DNA of 64,000 nt from Neckera pumila (GCA_963969595.1 OZ018417.1:15378501-15442500), one strand, 5' to 3'; counted from the first letter of the stretch, positions 23,552 through 36,288 are shown. The notes: a model not told the origin generated them from the letters alone. Numbers and translations: made by a program.

Positions 23552-24483
23552 TAAGTCAATTTATATATTTTTGATTTTATAAGAGCTCATTACAAATTGA
23601 TATCAAAATGATCAAATATATTTATAGTACTTATGTGCTCATTATTGCTCATTGTGCACTAAAGATGCAATCCAAAAATGCAAGCCATTGGAGTTACCGT
23701 AGCTTGAAAACGTCCAAGTATACCAAAGTAGGTCTATCAAAATCAACATTAGATTCTCCTAGACTCTTATGGTTTGATTGTATGTATCTTGTGTCATCAA
23801 TATCTAGATTTTTGTGTTACTTTTTGGACCAAATGTAGGTGTCACATTTTAGGCAATGATGATAATAGGTGCACATATCCAAATCTTGAAGATTTAATAT
23901 TCTTGCAAAATGTGAATAGAGGATGGTATTATGACTCCAAAGCTGGCAAAGCATTCTAATTTTTTTCTACAGGCCATGTGCTTTATTGAATGAAAGTAAT
24001 GAGAAAAGATTATTTATGGGATTTTTGTTTTGTAAGACATAGAATATCTTCAATTTATATGACCAAATGGCCTAGTAAAATGGTATTGACTTTTGACCAA
24101 TGTAAAATTAAAACTAAAAAATATTGTTATTGGAAGTATATCAAATAATTGCAAAAAATAGACATGCAAATATTTGGATTTGGAATATGTACAACTCAAT
24201 AGTGTCCTATAATCTATTGTATTAAGTACAGATGGTCACGACCCCTGTCACGACCCGATGTCACAAAAACGGTCACGTTTTCATCCTCAATATTTCATCA
24301 TGCTATCCTAAATGTGTTTCATTTGACTCAATAAGACTTTGATTGGCTATCCAGTCCATATTCTCCTAAGTTCAATATTACTCACTGTAATAGGTCTTTG
24401 CTAATTCAATATTACTCACTGCAATAGGTCTTTGCTAGTAGCAAGTTCAATATAAAAAATTTAGAGGCCACTACAAGTCATAT
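23552..24483. other. AT-rich DNA with a short tandem duplication
   Basis: A segment of about 42 bp (TTCAATATTACTCACTG..AATAGGTCTTTGCTA) is duplicated in tandem at about 24370-24440. No gene is supported; open frames near 23.6-23.96 kb show no recognisable domain. Confidence 0.5.
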
Positions 24484-25299
24484 TTAACCCCAAAAGTCCC
24501 AAGGCCTTTTTTCCATCAAAATAACTCAAAATTGTCATTTCTATTGCAAAGAGCAAAAAAATTTAAATTTTTTTTTTTTAGCATGACTAACCATGTATCT
24601 AGCAATAGACATTTGTGCAAATGTGAGGAAGGAATTTTAGAAACTTTAACTGTGAAAATTGCAAGATATTTGCATTTAAAGACTTGAAGAAATACCGTTT
24701 TCTTGCACCTTGCTTGATTAGATTTTTTGACTTTGAATCTTCTTAGCTTTGAAATTCTTGTAATAAAAATCTATAATTTTGAATTTTTCATGTTGAAATT
24801 CTTTATTGAGAGTCTAGTAATTTAAGGAAAAAATACTCATTTAATTTTCAATCATTAAAAAATTATTAAGTAGAAGAAGGTTCAAGATTGAAGAGAAAAC
24901 TAAACCGTTAATAGCTCTAAGATAGAATTGAAACACACAAATCTCAATGGTGAGATTTTTCTAGCAATAGATTTTATCCTTGTAAAACCTTGAAGTTTTT
25001 TGAAAGTTGAATAAAAAAATGAATCCTATAAGTTCTTTTTTCAAGATCATGCTCTAATGTCCAAACACTACCAGAAGAATTTGTTCCAATTTAACAAAAA
25101 TTCAACAAAAATTCTATTGGTTCTTCCTGTAGGTTAGAAACACTTGGTTTGGACCCCCAACCAACACATTTTTCTTTATTTTTTTAAAGGGACCAAAAAA
25201 AAAAAAAGTTTTTTTTAGGAGCTACCACGTGGCAGTCTCTGGTCTCGACACATGTTAGATCTAGTGTGCCCACGTGGCAGACCGACATGTATTGCCTTA

Positions 25300-25372
25300 G
25301 CTAGGTTCAAACTAGGCACCTCAACAACATCAACCTTGAACTCTAACCAACCCACCATGCATGAACTTCAAT
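25300..25372 (-). repeat. tRNA-derived SINE head or tRNA pseudogene
   Basis: On the minus strand, GGGTTGGTTAGAG (A-box-like, as in the D arm of many tRNAs) is followed about 40 bases on by CTAGTTTGAACCTAG, a paired T-arm with a B-box-like loop. The remaining stems are not convincing, so this is a relic and not a working tRNA gene. Confidence 0.5.
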
Positions 25373-25435
25373 GTACCTAAGAAGACTTTGATTTTATTTA
25401 TCTCATTTTTGCTCTTTTTATCATTTGGTTATTAA

Positions 25436-25775
25436 CTCAGTAGAATTTGGAGGCTATTTAGTCATAGTAAACCAACTCTTTTCAAAGAACTTTCAACTAA
25501 CAAAAGTTGTGAAATCAACTAAACTTTTACCTCCAAAATTCTTTTGCAATTTCGAGTTTTCAGTCAAAAGTTATGGATAAAATTCTTAGAGGGTGTTTAA
25601 AAATGTCAAAGAAAATGTACTCTCTGAATTTTGTCCATAACTTTGTATTGAAGATTTGAAATTGAAAAAGAGTTTTTGGAGGTTAAAGTTAACTTTATTT
25701 TGCAACTTTTATTAGTAGGAGGTTCTTTGAAAAAAGTTGATTTACTATGACTGAATGGCCTCCAAAGTCTGCTGA
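25436..25775. repeat. Foldback MITE, arms over 100 bp
   Basis: CTCAGTAGAATTTGGAGGC and the following CATAGTAAACCAACT are mirrored at the right by AGTTGATTTACTATGA and GGCCTCCAAAGTCTGCTGAG. The layout and inner phrases are related to the elements at 12.55-12.90 and 35.94-36.29 kb. Confidence 0.75.
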
Positions 25776-26339
25776 GTTTGAAAAACTCTGAATTTTAAAT
25801 GTAAGTTAAAAAAATACATTCCATGGTATAGACTTTGAAGGCCTATATCTCCATAAAAAGTCCATTTTCTACAAAAATTTGTTAGAAAGTCTACTTCTAG
25901 CGATAAAATTCTCAGTTTAATCTAACTTGTTTTGAAATTCTAACAAGCATTTTCTTAGAGGTGGTTTGGCCAAAATTTAGAATTAAATTGTTTAATTTTT
26001 GAATACTTCAATTTTAGACGTTCAAATAATCTAGATTTTGAGTAGTTCAAAATTTATAATTTGAATAGTTCAACACTTAGAATTTACATATTCATCCCTA
26101 ATTCACAATTGTCTTTTTAGGGGATAAGATAGATTTCAATTAGGTTCCTGTCACCTCAACTTTAGAAATCATTAAACTTTGTCATAAAATAGAAATATAT
26201 TATTCATTCTCCAAGTTTATTAATTTTTGGAATTTGAATTGTATTTATAGAATGTCATTGAAATTCAATTCGAAATCAAAATCAAATTATGCTTATTAAA
26301 AATTTGATTAAAATTAAAATTCCAAATTCATACACTAAA

Positions 26340-26635
26340 AGATTGCAAATGTTTTAGAAAAATTATAAAAGATTTTAAGAGGTTCTAGTAGTTTCAAAAA
26401 GATTTCAATAGATTTTAAAAGGTTTTAAAAAGATTCTATAACATTTCAATATATTTCATAAAGATTTTAACAAATATCAGAAGATTTCTAAAAGACTCCC
26501 AAAAGATTTTAATAAATTTCAATAGATTGCCAAATGATTCTTGTAGATTATAATAGATTCCAATAGTTGGCAAAAGATTCCAAAAAGATTCCAAGAAGAT
26601 TCCAAAGATTCCTAAAGATTCTTGAAATTCCAAAA
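26340..26635. repeat. Degenerate short tandem array (AAAGATT-like)
   Basis: About 300 bp is built of imperfect units around AAAAGATT(T/C)C or AATAGATT. The aromatic-rich open frame on the minus strand is a by-product of this array, not a gene. Confidence 0.7.
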
Positions 26636-27108
26636 ATTTAACAGAATTCTGTTGATTAACATTGAACCAACAGAAAACTTGTTAATGCGGTCTTAAAAAA
26701 CACAAATTATTAGTCAAAATCAGTTTTATGTTGGTTCGGTCAAAAATTAACAAAAATGTGTTGATTTTGTCTTGGTTTTGACTGCCTCTTTGGTAGTGAA
26801 AAAACAATACTATCCATAACTTTCACATCACTAGTTCAAATGGAAGGAATCAAAGCTTTCCACATAAATAAATTATAATCTATGAGAATCCAAACTTTTA
26901 AGTTTTTTATTTTAAAATTAAATTTGGTCTTATTGAGTTTCATAATTTTTGCACTTCGGCTTTGATTGAAATAAAAATTTTATTTGTAGAAAGCTAATGT
27001 ATTTTTGTATCTTCACAAAAGAATTCAGAAAACCACAACGAATGTTGAGACCATACGAGCCTGTCCAAAATCCATGTGTCCCTCAAGGGGACAATGGGAC
27101 TTTAGGGG

Positions 27109-28042
27109 TTAACCTCTAAAGTCTCAAGGCAATTCTTTTGTCAAAAACAACTCAAAATTGCCAGTTCTGTTGCGTTCATCCAAGAAAAGAGATTTTTTTT
27201 TTTAAGAATTTAACTACAGGATCTTATAATTAACTTATTTTAGATCATGTGCTAAAAATTTCATAAAGTTTGATTGCATAGATTAGAAGATATTAGCATT
27301 CAAAGTTGAAAAAAGTTGATTTTTTGAACACTGGCTTGCAGTTTTAGATGACTTTGACCGCCATTAATTAAAAAATATTACACGACAAACTTTGCATTTA
27401 ATTTTTTTTATGTTCAAGAATTGAGTTGAGAATCTACAACAAAGTTTCAAAAAAAAAACACTTGATTTTATTCTTTAAAAAATTGTTAAGTAGAAGTAGG
27501 TCAAAGATTGAAAGAAAAACTAAATTGTTAATAACTCTAAGATAGGATGAAAAGACTATAATTCCAATGGTGAGCTTGTTTCAGCAAAAAACTTAGCCTT
27601 GTGAACACAAAAGTTATGAAAAATTGTGAAAATTGCATTCAAAAATGAATCCTATAAGATATTTTTTCAAGAAAATGCTCTAATTGCCTGAAAACCAAGA
27701 TTGTCCATAACTTTCACATAACAAATCCAAATGGAAACAATCAAAGCTTCCCATATAGATGAAATTATAATCTATGAGAAACAAAATTTTAAAAATGTAA
27801 GAAAAAAAAATTGTATGAGGAGATTTTTGATTTTCTGCCCATCGCACAAAAAAAAAGGACCTTTTGTGCCATAACTTTTTTTCCCGGGCATAGATTGAAA
27901 TCAAAATTATATTCCCAAAAACCTAATGTGTTTTTATATCTTCTCAAAAAGTTTCAAAAAATCATGTTGAATATTGAGGCCGTAGGAGGCTGCCTGAAAT
28001 CCATTTTGTCCTCGAGGGGACAATGGGAATTCAGGTATTAAG
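27109..28042 (+). mobile_element. TTAA-family element, full length (934 bp)
   Basis: The left border is TTAA-CCTCTAAAGTCTCAAGG; the right end is GGAATTCAGGTA-TTAA, worn. The perfect hairpin GTCCTCGAGGGGAC-like sequence sits just inside the right end. It abuts the preceding element and shares its TTAA. No protein-coding frame of note. Confidence 0.85.
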
Positions 28043-28801
28043 AAAGGAAAACTTGGGAGGTCACTTCCTGCAATTTAAAAACAACGTGCGGCATAAAATA
28101 GAATGGTTTTATTCATTTTGTCTAAAAATTATAAAAAATTTACATATAAGATAAGAAACATTGAAAGGGACAAATCCATTATAAGTAGTCTTGGGAGCCT
28201 ACAAATCTAGGCTATTAAGATTTTATTACATATATATTAGAGGCTAAAGATTTGGATCCAAGGTATTGTATTTAGTATAGTCTATATGTAGTTATGTACA
28301 TTTGATTGTAGAGCTGGGTCAAAGGTATAGTAGATGAAAAATTGGGCCGTTGGGTGGAATTGCATGGATGAAGTTGCCATGTCAAAGAATTTGAGTTATG
28401 AGTTAGGGTTGTCATCTTCATATTGTGCTGTCTATGATTCTTCCGAGTGTTGGTCAAGGTTTGAGTGTGGGTGTAGCGATCCAGATTCAAGGCGTGCTAA
28501 GGATTTAGGGTTCATGATGCCTTTGAGAATTATTTTGTGGTGATTTTTGAGACTGTTGCTGAGATAAAGGGTGTTTCATATGAAACTTGCGGCTGGGACG
28601 ATTGCTTTCTATTGCCACTGAGCCCGAGCCCAAAGACAATCTCGAGTTCCTTTTGGCTTAGGGTAACCTCTGGTCCTAATTCTGTTGGCTATTTTGTGCT
28701 TACTTGAATTCATTTTAGTTCGTAGTTTTGGACGTCTTCTCATGAAGGTTTAGTTACATGTTCAAAGTGGGCTGGGATTAGGGTTCAGGGATTACGAAGT
28801 C
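28043..28801. other. Region 5' of a pseudogene, possible further gene remnant
   Basis: From about 28.3 kb composition becomes gene-like. A 69-codon plus-strand frame (28334-28543) and later text (about 28.56-28.70 kb) may be upstream pieces of the dead gene that follows, but I cannot join them by recognisable splice sites. Confidence 0.3.
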
Positions 28802-29338
28802 ATGGAGACTCAAGCGAAGATGTGGATCTTGGAGGGCAACTTTGGTAGTCCGACATTTTACAGCAAGGTCAAGTTGTTTGAGGACAAAACATATGCTTCA
28901 CTATAGATTTGTTTGGAGGAGAAAACAGAACTAGAGTAGCCATTTGAGTTCTGGAACAACAAAGAGCTCCAGAAGTTTGAGTTGTGAAATGGTTGGGAGG
29001 AGGCAAGCATCCTGGACAAAGAAAAGTTTGCAACATTGAAGCTGCTTATATGCTGCGCACTCTTCAGCAAACGCGTCTATGAGGTGGTAGTCAACACCCC
29101 CGAGTTTACATCTACTAGAATGGCCGCAGCAGATGGAGCTCCTAAACCTTCACACAAGAATTCTTTCATTTGCCGCTTTGAAGAAAACCTCGCACTGTTG
29201 CAGCATTCTTGGGTGCTGCAGATAGACATGCTAAAGCGCCTGAGAATGGCGGACTTCAACAAATTGGACATCTCTGAATTCTTCAAAGTGCAAAAGTTTT
29301 GGCATCCATTTTTGTTTTCATGTGCATTCAAACATTGA
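28802..29338 (+). pseudogene. Pseudogene of unknown family, three in-frame stops
   Basis: A plus-strand frame runs 179 codons from ATG at 28802 to TGA at 29336-29338. It is broken by TAG at 28904, TAG at 28937 and TGA at 28985, then stays open for 116 codons. The predicted text is lysine/glutamate-rich and globular-looking (for example FEFWNNKELQKFEL), unlike the AT-rich background. I do not recognise the family. All three stops could come from CAG or CGA by single C-to-T changes, consistent with methylation-driven decay. Coding use of only the open 3' part (from ATG at 29036 or 29119) cannot be excluded. Confidence 0.5.
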
Positions 29339-32300
29339 TATACTTCTAGAATAGTTTCTTTCTTGGACCTTGTGTGTGGCATGCCATATGCAATTCACAA
29401 GTTTCATTTTGGTTTCATTGAATTTCAATTTTAGTTTCATGTGTTGGGTTGTTACAATTTTGATAGCGTGCTATAGTGTTTCAAATTTTGACTGATATTG
29501 CTGTAGGTAAGCACATGTAATGACACTTATACATTTTGAGTACAATCACTGGATTACCTTGTGTTGTTGAACACATTTCAATGACAGACCCCTGCTATTT
29601 GAATTCATTTCTAGTTTCAATTTATGTCTATAATTGTTTGAAATCTTGTGGCAGAGTTTCATATTTTGACTTATGTAAGTGTTGGTAAGCTCTATTAGAA
29701 GCTGATTTATGTTTTGATTAAAATCTACACATTGCCTTGTGTTTCTAAACACATGTGAAGGACAGATTCTTGCAAGTCTCTTCCATAAATTCAGTTTTAC
29801 TTTTATGTGTTTGTGTTCTATTTGTTTGAAAATGATGTTCTAGTGTTTGCCTATCTTTTTGCCTTGGTTATTTTATGTTTGTGAAAGTACTCATACAATT
29901 GAGATTGAATTTGAAGTAAGACCCCAAGCTAAATTTAGGGAGGTTAAAGTTCTCTAAATAAATTCTCTATTAATATCCTTCTTAGACAAATGGAATTTAC
30001 ATCTAACCTAAGTCATTTGATGTTTTTTAAACCTATGTAGAATTATTTATGAATTGTTGAAGTTCAAATGGCATTGTAGGTTTGTTTGGGGACACAAGCT
30101 TGTTGATCATTGGACTCCTAGGTTGTATATTTTAAATACAAGGTATAGTCTTCCTATATATATGACCATAGTGAAGTTTGATCACACATTGCTTGAGAAA
30201 GCATGAAGATGGGTCAAATTTTAGTCAATTTCTTTTGGGACTCCTTTTCTAACACTTTGGCTTTCACCTGACTTTTCAATTAACTTTATTTACTTATAAC
30301 AAATATAGCCTACAGAAAATTGCATTGACCTTGGCAATATAAATAATAATAGAGTGCACGAAAAGGGCAGTTTTTGAAATTAAATAATTATAGGGACCCT
30401 TTTAATGGTATCTTGGAGGTAAATAGCGCCCCCCCCCCTCCCCCCAATACCCTCTCGCTGCACGTGGTGCACAGAATATATAAAGAGTGACCCACCCGAG
30501 AAGAAAAACCTTGCAAATAGCATGAAAATTTTGTCCTATCATTTGCATGATTTTCCTTCTTAGGCATGATTTATCATTGTTTCTAAAATCATTAACTTTT
30601 TGTTGACTTCTTATGGTATTTTTATTGGTTTTTCAATGTCCAAATCCAAAATTTCTCATGTCTATTTTATGAGGCTTTTTGATATACTTTCAGTGATGGT
30701 ACTCTCAAGTTCTAATTTTACCTCAATCATTCAAAAGGTTTTTTGCAAGGACAATTTGTTGTGTATATTGAAGTTGCCCAATAATTTTGGAGTCATGCTT
30801 TTTATATATCTAAGACTTCAAAGTAAAGCATCCAGCCATTCAAGAAGACTTGACATAGTCATTTTATCAAAAAAATGATAGTAGTATAGAAAGTGATCCT
30901 CATCAATTGTGTACTTTTGAATTTTGGAAATTTTAATATTATTTCAAATTAGAGTTTAGAAACTTAAGCTAAAATTTATATATGTCCATAATACTATACT
31001 AATTTTATACTTGATTTATTGATATTATAAAGAATAGTAATATTTTCATTTCCTACATGGCTACATATATCCTTTGTATGCCATTTTTTTGGAGGTATTA
31101 AAGATCATATAGAAAAATTGATCTTGTAGATTGAATTGATGCTATAAAAATCCTTTTGTTTTATATTTATTTTATTTAAAAAATCTTTATACTTTTTAGA
31201 GTAAAAATTTATCATAATATTACAAACATCCATTCAATAAATTTGACCAGTAATCACTCATTAGCATGAGACAATTGAATACAATTTTAAAAACTTACTT
31301 GGTAAGTTGGTATGTTTGACAATATACAACAATATAGAAACATTTGCTTAATATGAACTACACATGTCTAATAAGACATATGACATATTAAAGTCTATTA
31401 TTATTTCTTCATGAATTGATGTAATTATTTGATCCACTTCCAAATAGTAAGATGAATAAAATCATTGTCGACTTCAACTAAGCAGGCCTCAACTTTAACT
31501 TCTAAATAATCCTATTAGAAATATGGATCTAGAGCACCAAGCTTGGATATTGTACCTTAGTGCTCCAAGGTTACATTTCTACTAGTATGCCTAGTGCAAC
31601 TATTTTTGCTCTATGTGAAGGCAGATTTCAATATTTTGTAAATTGAAAGTCAAAGAAATTGAGTTGATTATCAATGTAAATTAACCCTTGAATTTCTACT
31701 TGGATATATTGGAGTGTTAATGACAAAAAGAAATTGTACTATCAAAGACATAAATGAGAAGATCATAATGTATTACTGATAGAAGGTACCAAAATTTTGA
31801 AAGTTTTGGACCTGCCCAAATATTTCTATGCCAACATCTCACTTTCATATTCAAATTATAGCATGAAAGAAATCATGAGTCAAAGTAACTAATCATCCTT
31901 CATTAATTGAAATCAACAAATTGCCCTACATCACTAATACACAATTTACTAGTGAGTTTGCAAGCATTAAATCTTTGCATGTGATCCAATATAAAGGGAA
32001 GTTTTGACATTTCCTAGACAATTTACACTAGTAGAAATTAATGTAATCCTAAAAGATGAGACTACAATGTCAAAACTGGTGCTCTAGGACCATATTGGCA
32101 CGAGCTTGGAGGAAAAGATTATAGTATATCACTAATAGGTAAGGTATCCAAATCTTGTAAAGATTTGAATTTGCCTTAATACTTTCATTGCCAATATATC
32201 AAGTTTTTATTTGAATTATGCCATGCAAAAAAATGTGAGCGTAAATATTTAAGCATATCCTTCATTGGAATCAACAAATTGCCCTATCACATCACTTCTC

Positions 32301-32658
32301 CAAGATTTCAGATTTCCAAGATCTCCAAGATCTCCAAGGTATCCAAGATTTCACATTTCCACTAGTGTTATAATGGTTAAAATTAAATTTCAATTGGATG
32401 ATGGATTGCATTTAGAAGTAGTTTAAGTAGCTCTTGAAATCGTAGACGAGTCTCAAATTAATTTTTAAATATTTCAAATTTTTGAAAATGACATCTTCTT
32501 TTCCAAATGCAATGCACACAAGGCAAAAAAATGAGTGATGACTAACAAGACCTAGTCGAAATAATTAACTTTTCCCCCAAAATCTCTATAACTATCCTAC
32601 TCCCTAAACTTGAATCCTATAACCTAGAGAAGCTCCAATCCCAACATATCTAGATGGT
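29339..32658. other. 3.3 kb of AT-rich DNA without a supported gene
   Basis: There is a poly(C) run at about 30429-30445. Two similar stretches of about 200 bp (31.75-31.96 and 32.10-32.30 kb) share phrases such as AATCAACAAATTGCCCTA and look like a local duplication. A short CCAAGATCTCCAAGATCTCC repeat lies at about 32300-32345. Open frames lack recognisable content. Confidence 0.45.
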
Positions 32659-33658
32659 TGTCAGGGTATGCAAAACTCAAAATAGAGAAAATAGAATAGA
32701 ATAGTGTTAAAGTAGTATAACTTTTTTGACTTTACGCATAGGAATAGGAAGTAGAAACAAAAGTTTAGAATTATAGATTAAGCAATTTCTAAATAGGCTA
32801 AAATCGTAAATAAGTTTCCGGAACCAGACGTAAACGCCAATCGAAATCTAGAGAATTCCAGATTGAAGGGATTTATGGATCGGATTCCGGAAATTTAGAA
32901 AATTCCGGTTTTGGGGGGATTTTCGGAATTTTAGGGAGTAGCCAAGTTCCTAGTTTTAGGATTTGAATGGCTTTCTTGGAACGCTTAATTGGTCCGTTGC
33001 CCTGGTTTTTTGGTGACTTTTAGGTCGCCTTGCTTTGTATTTAAGGGCGGGCGGGCTTGTTGGCCTCTCATTCCCCTTCCCTTGTCATTCAATCTGAGCA
33101 TTCAGGAGATCACCTTATGATCATTCTCTTGCGTATCGCATCTATGGTCACTTGTGTATTGGTGTATAAGTGCAAGTGTGCAGGGGTGAGGAGGAATCCG
33201 GATCTTAGGCGACTAGGTCTGATTGATACTGAGCGTTTGTGTGAAAGTTCTAGATTTGTGAAAGAGGATTAGTGCACTGTGCCTTTAAACTGCTGGAATA
33301 GTAATCCAGAAAGAGTGGAGTGGATGCGAGTCCGGAACCCAGGGAGGGTTTTATGCGGAGATAAGCAACCGCCAACGGAATATTCCCACCATTTGGCAGG
33401 CCTGCCAACTACCGGATCAGTCTAGATTCTAGAATATACGCGTCTTTGTCGATTTCGGAAGTCTTGATCTGTCGTTGTAGTGAAGGAAATAGGACGTGGT
33501 TCTGAGTGACCTACTTTCCGGATTGGCCATCCGGAAAGTTGTGAGAATTGCTACCCTCTCTTTCTCTATATCAAACTTTGTTCGGATTGTGTGTGTTTGC
33601 TTAAAATATTAGTGGAGAGAGTGTTTGAACTACAAGTGGTGAGTCCCTACCCCTGACG
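32659..33658 (+). mobile_element. LTR-like unit of about 1.0 kb
   Basis: The segment begins TGTCAGGG and ends CCCCTGACG, an imperfect inverted pair like LTR borders (TG..CA with a worn last base). It contains a TATA-like TATTTAAGG at about 33036 followed by a more GC-rich leader-like stretch. No flanking 5-bp duplication is visible, no matching second LTR is in the window, and the downstream sequence is not a recognisable primer-binding site. It could be a 5' LTR of a degraded element or an unrelated transcription unit. Confidence 0.35.
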
Positions 33659-33720
33659 GTAAAACAAGGGTACAGAAAACCAGAGTGTGACTAGACAAAA
33701 CCAGAATCCGGACAAGGACG

Positions 33721-33856
33721 GATTCTGGATTGGATTCCGGAAAGTAGTGAGGATAGATTCCGGATTGGATTCTGGAAAGTAGTGAGGACAAATTTTGGAT
33801 TGGATTCTGGAAAGTAGTGAGGACAGATTCCAGATTGGATTCCGAAAAGTAGTAGC
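33721..33856. repeat. 35-bp minisatellite, about four units
   Basis: The phrase GGATTGGATTCTGGAAAGTA recurs with an exact 35-base period (anchor positions 33729, 33764, 33799, 33834). It follows the LTR-like unit, whose text shares the TCCGGA motif, so it may belong to the same element. Confidence 0.85.
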
Positions 33857-35940
33857 AACCGGAAGAGAGTGAATCGTTGAGACGGATTGCTTGGGTGTGT
33901 TTTGGAAGAGATCCGGATATCCATAGTTTGCAATAACATCTGGAATTCCCTGGAACGATATTTCGTGTTATCTTAGTACATCTTTGTGTTAAGGATACTT
34001 ACGCCTAGACTGCGTGTACGACAATGGTCATCTATTGTTGGATGTTCTAAAGGTATAGGCTACTCTTTGGCCTTGAAATCAAATGATGTAGTGAATGTAG
34101 TAAATATGATGTGATGTAGCAGATGAAAAATCCTTTAATTTGACATTTATCATCAAATAGATACCTTGAGAACACCCCACTAGAGAGGCTTAATACTATT
34201 TTTTAATTTGAAGTTGTTTTCTAGTTTTGCCTATGCTTGTGATTTGAGCCTTGAGGTGTGTTCAATGGCCGTAGTGAATTGATTACTTTACTTGCACAAA
34301 AGACATGGTTTTGTTTGAATGTTTGTAGTAAATCGCCTAACTTGTAACTTGATTTGAGTAGTAGACTTTTGTACCTATCTTACTAAAAATTCAGTTTCTA
34401 ATCACCACATCTCAAACTTCCTAGATGACTAAATGCCATTTGTTTTTGTACAAATTGCATTGATTCAAATAAACGTATGGATTTTGTGGGCTTTGGAGTG
34501 TCTCATTTGCACGTAAACAACATCCATTATAGCAACACATATATCATGTCTCTTCCATGTATATTACCATTGTGTTGATGGCGCACAAAAACTGTATGTA
34601 ACCAATTCCATGCGGACTCCGTATCTAAACAATGGTTCACAAAACCGATACAGATTACGTATTGAATCAATTTGCACGGAATCCGTGTGATATAAACACT
34701 AATTGAGGCTTTGCACGGAATTTGTCGTGATAGTCTATAGTCCTAAAGTCTTGTTAAAGAATGTTGTGAATTTATTTTGGGAAAAAAACAATTTTTGACA
34801 TTGGTAAAAATATCTAAAGCTGCTTTGAAAGAAAATTAGCTCCTAACCATCATGATTTTGTCAAAAAAAATATTTTTCAAAATTTTTGAATAGTTTTTCA
34901 GACATAATACACGAAAGCCTACATGATCTACTACAAAAAAATTGAAAAAAGAAAGATTTCAACATCACTAGAAATTTTTGAAGTCCGATGTGAACCCCCC
35001 TAGCTCCTGCTCCTCCTAGCCATCATCATGATTTCATAAAAAAGGAAATTTTTGAAATTTTTGAAATTTTTTCTAAATACAAAAAAAGCCTATGTAATTT
35101 ATTCCCCAAAAAATTAATTTTTTTTCTTACATTGTTAAAAATATCCAAATTCTATTGTGGGAAAAAAAAAAGCTTTCAAGTCTCAACTATGATGATTTGG
35201 GGAAAAAAGAATCACAAATTTTAATTTTTTTTTTGGATGCACCAAAGAGCTGGTACAATCTAATGCCAAAAAAGATTTTAATTTTTTTAATTTTTAATTT
35301 TTTTTAACATGGCAAATGAATCTCCAATAACAATGAACAATTATTAGTATGAAAAAACGCACAACCATTTCAACACGTGATTCATGTGGACAAGTGAGTT
35401 GGTTAAGAACAACCTTGTAAATGTGAAGTTATGGATTCAAAACCGGCCACCGTGGAGCGAGACCAAGCATTTAGTAGCGGGCCTTGTCCAAAATATTTCG
35501 GATAGGATACATATGACTTGCCTAGAAGGGCCCTCGACATTATGTAGCAAGTCAGAATTTTATTTGGGCCAAATGAAATTCTTTTTTATGTGGAATTGAA
35601 ACAATATTTATTCCATCACAACGACAAAATGATGTTCAACTCAACAAAAAAATCACCAAATTTTTGTTGATTTGGGTACTTTATTGACCTTTTTTACAAT
35701 TTTTTGTTGATTTGGCACAAGTTAACAAAATGGTCACAAATTTTTGTTGATTCAGATAGTACAATGTCCACATCAACAAAGAAAATCAACACATTTTTGT
35801 TCTTTTTGTTCATTTTGACTTAGAAGAATTTCAAATAATTTTTAGCATTTGGGCAATGCTAAAATCACCATGGTTGGAATTCTATGTAAAATGAACTTTT
35901 TTTTCTAACTAAATCATTCACAATTGGATATTTTTAAAAG
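33857..35940. other. AT-rich DNA, no gene seen
   Basis: Between 35.63 and 35.83 kb TTTTTGTTGATT-type motifs recur in both orientations, resembling the end of the nested CACTA-like element at 26.7 kb. No terminal CACTA sequence is found, so this is likely a fragment. A less AT-rich plus-strand frame at 35384-35599 is unassigned. Confidence 0.45.
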
Positions 35941-36288
35941 TCAGACTTTGGTGACCATTTTGGCATAGTAGAATAACATTTTTACAAAAAAATTATATAA
36001 AAAAAAGTTGATAAATCAATCTAAATTTTATCTCCAAAAATCCGTCAGCAATTTCAAGTCTCCAATCTAAGTTATGGGCAAAGTTCAGAGAGGGGTTCAA
36101 CTGAACATTTTCTTTGACATTTTTAAACAACCTCTCAGAGTTTTGTCCATAACTTTTTAATGAAGACTCAAAATTGCAAATAGATTTTTGGAGATAAAAT
36201 TTGGCTTGATTTCCCCATTTTTGTTAGTTCAAAATTATTTAAAAAAGGTAATTCTACTATGTCAAAACGGCCATAAAAGTCTGTTGAA
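35941..36288. repeat. Foldback MITE (about 348 bp)
   Basis: TCAGACTTTGGTGACCATTT and GGCATAGTAGAAT on the left are mirrored by ATTCTACTATGTC and GGCCATAAAAGTCTG on the right. It shares its end pattern with the elements at 12.55-12.90 and 25.44-25.77 kb. Confidence 0.75.

Larger units (their letters stand above)
25066..26798. mobile_element. CACTA-like element (1.73 kb) nested in a TTAA element
   Basis: The left end CACTACCAGAAGA is matched by the inverse of CACTACCAAAGAG at the right end. The host sequence shows AAA on both sides (25063-25065 and 26799-26801), a 3-bp duplication as in CACTA elements, and resumes collinearly with intact TTAA copies. Short AACAAAAATT motifs lie near the ends. 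It holds a foldback MITE, a SINE-like head and a degenerate AAAGATT array; no transposase is seen. Confidence 0.75.
24484..27112 (+). mobile_element. TTAA-family element split by a nested insertion
   Basis: The left border is TTAA-CCCCAAAAGTCCCAAGG and the right border is GGGACTTTAGGGG-TTAA. The hairpin GTCCCTCAAGGGGAC lies just inside the right end. The body is interrupted by a 1.73 kb element at 25066-26798. Without it, the element is about 0.89 kb. Its right TTAA is also the left TTAA of the next element. Confidence 0.85.

Noticed and set aside
26436..26633. Aromatic-rich 65-codon minus-strand frame
   Set aside because: It is the translation of a degenerate AAAGATT array.
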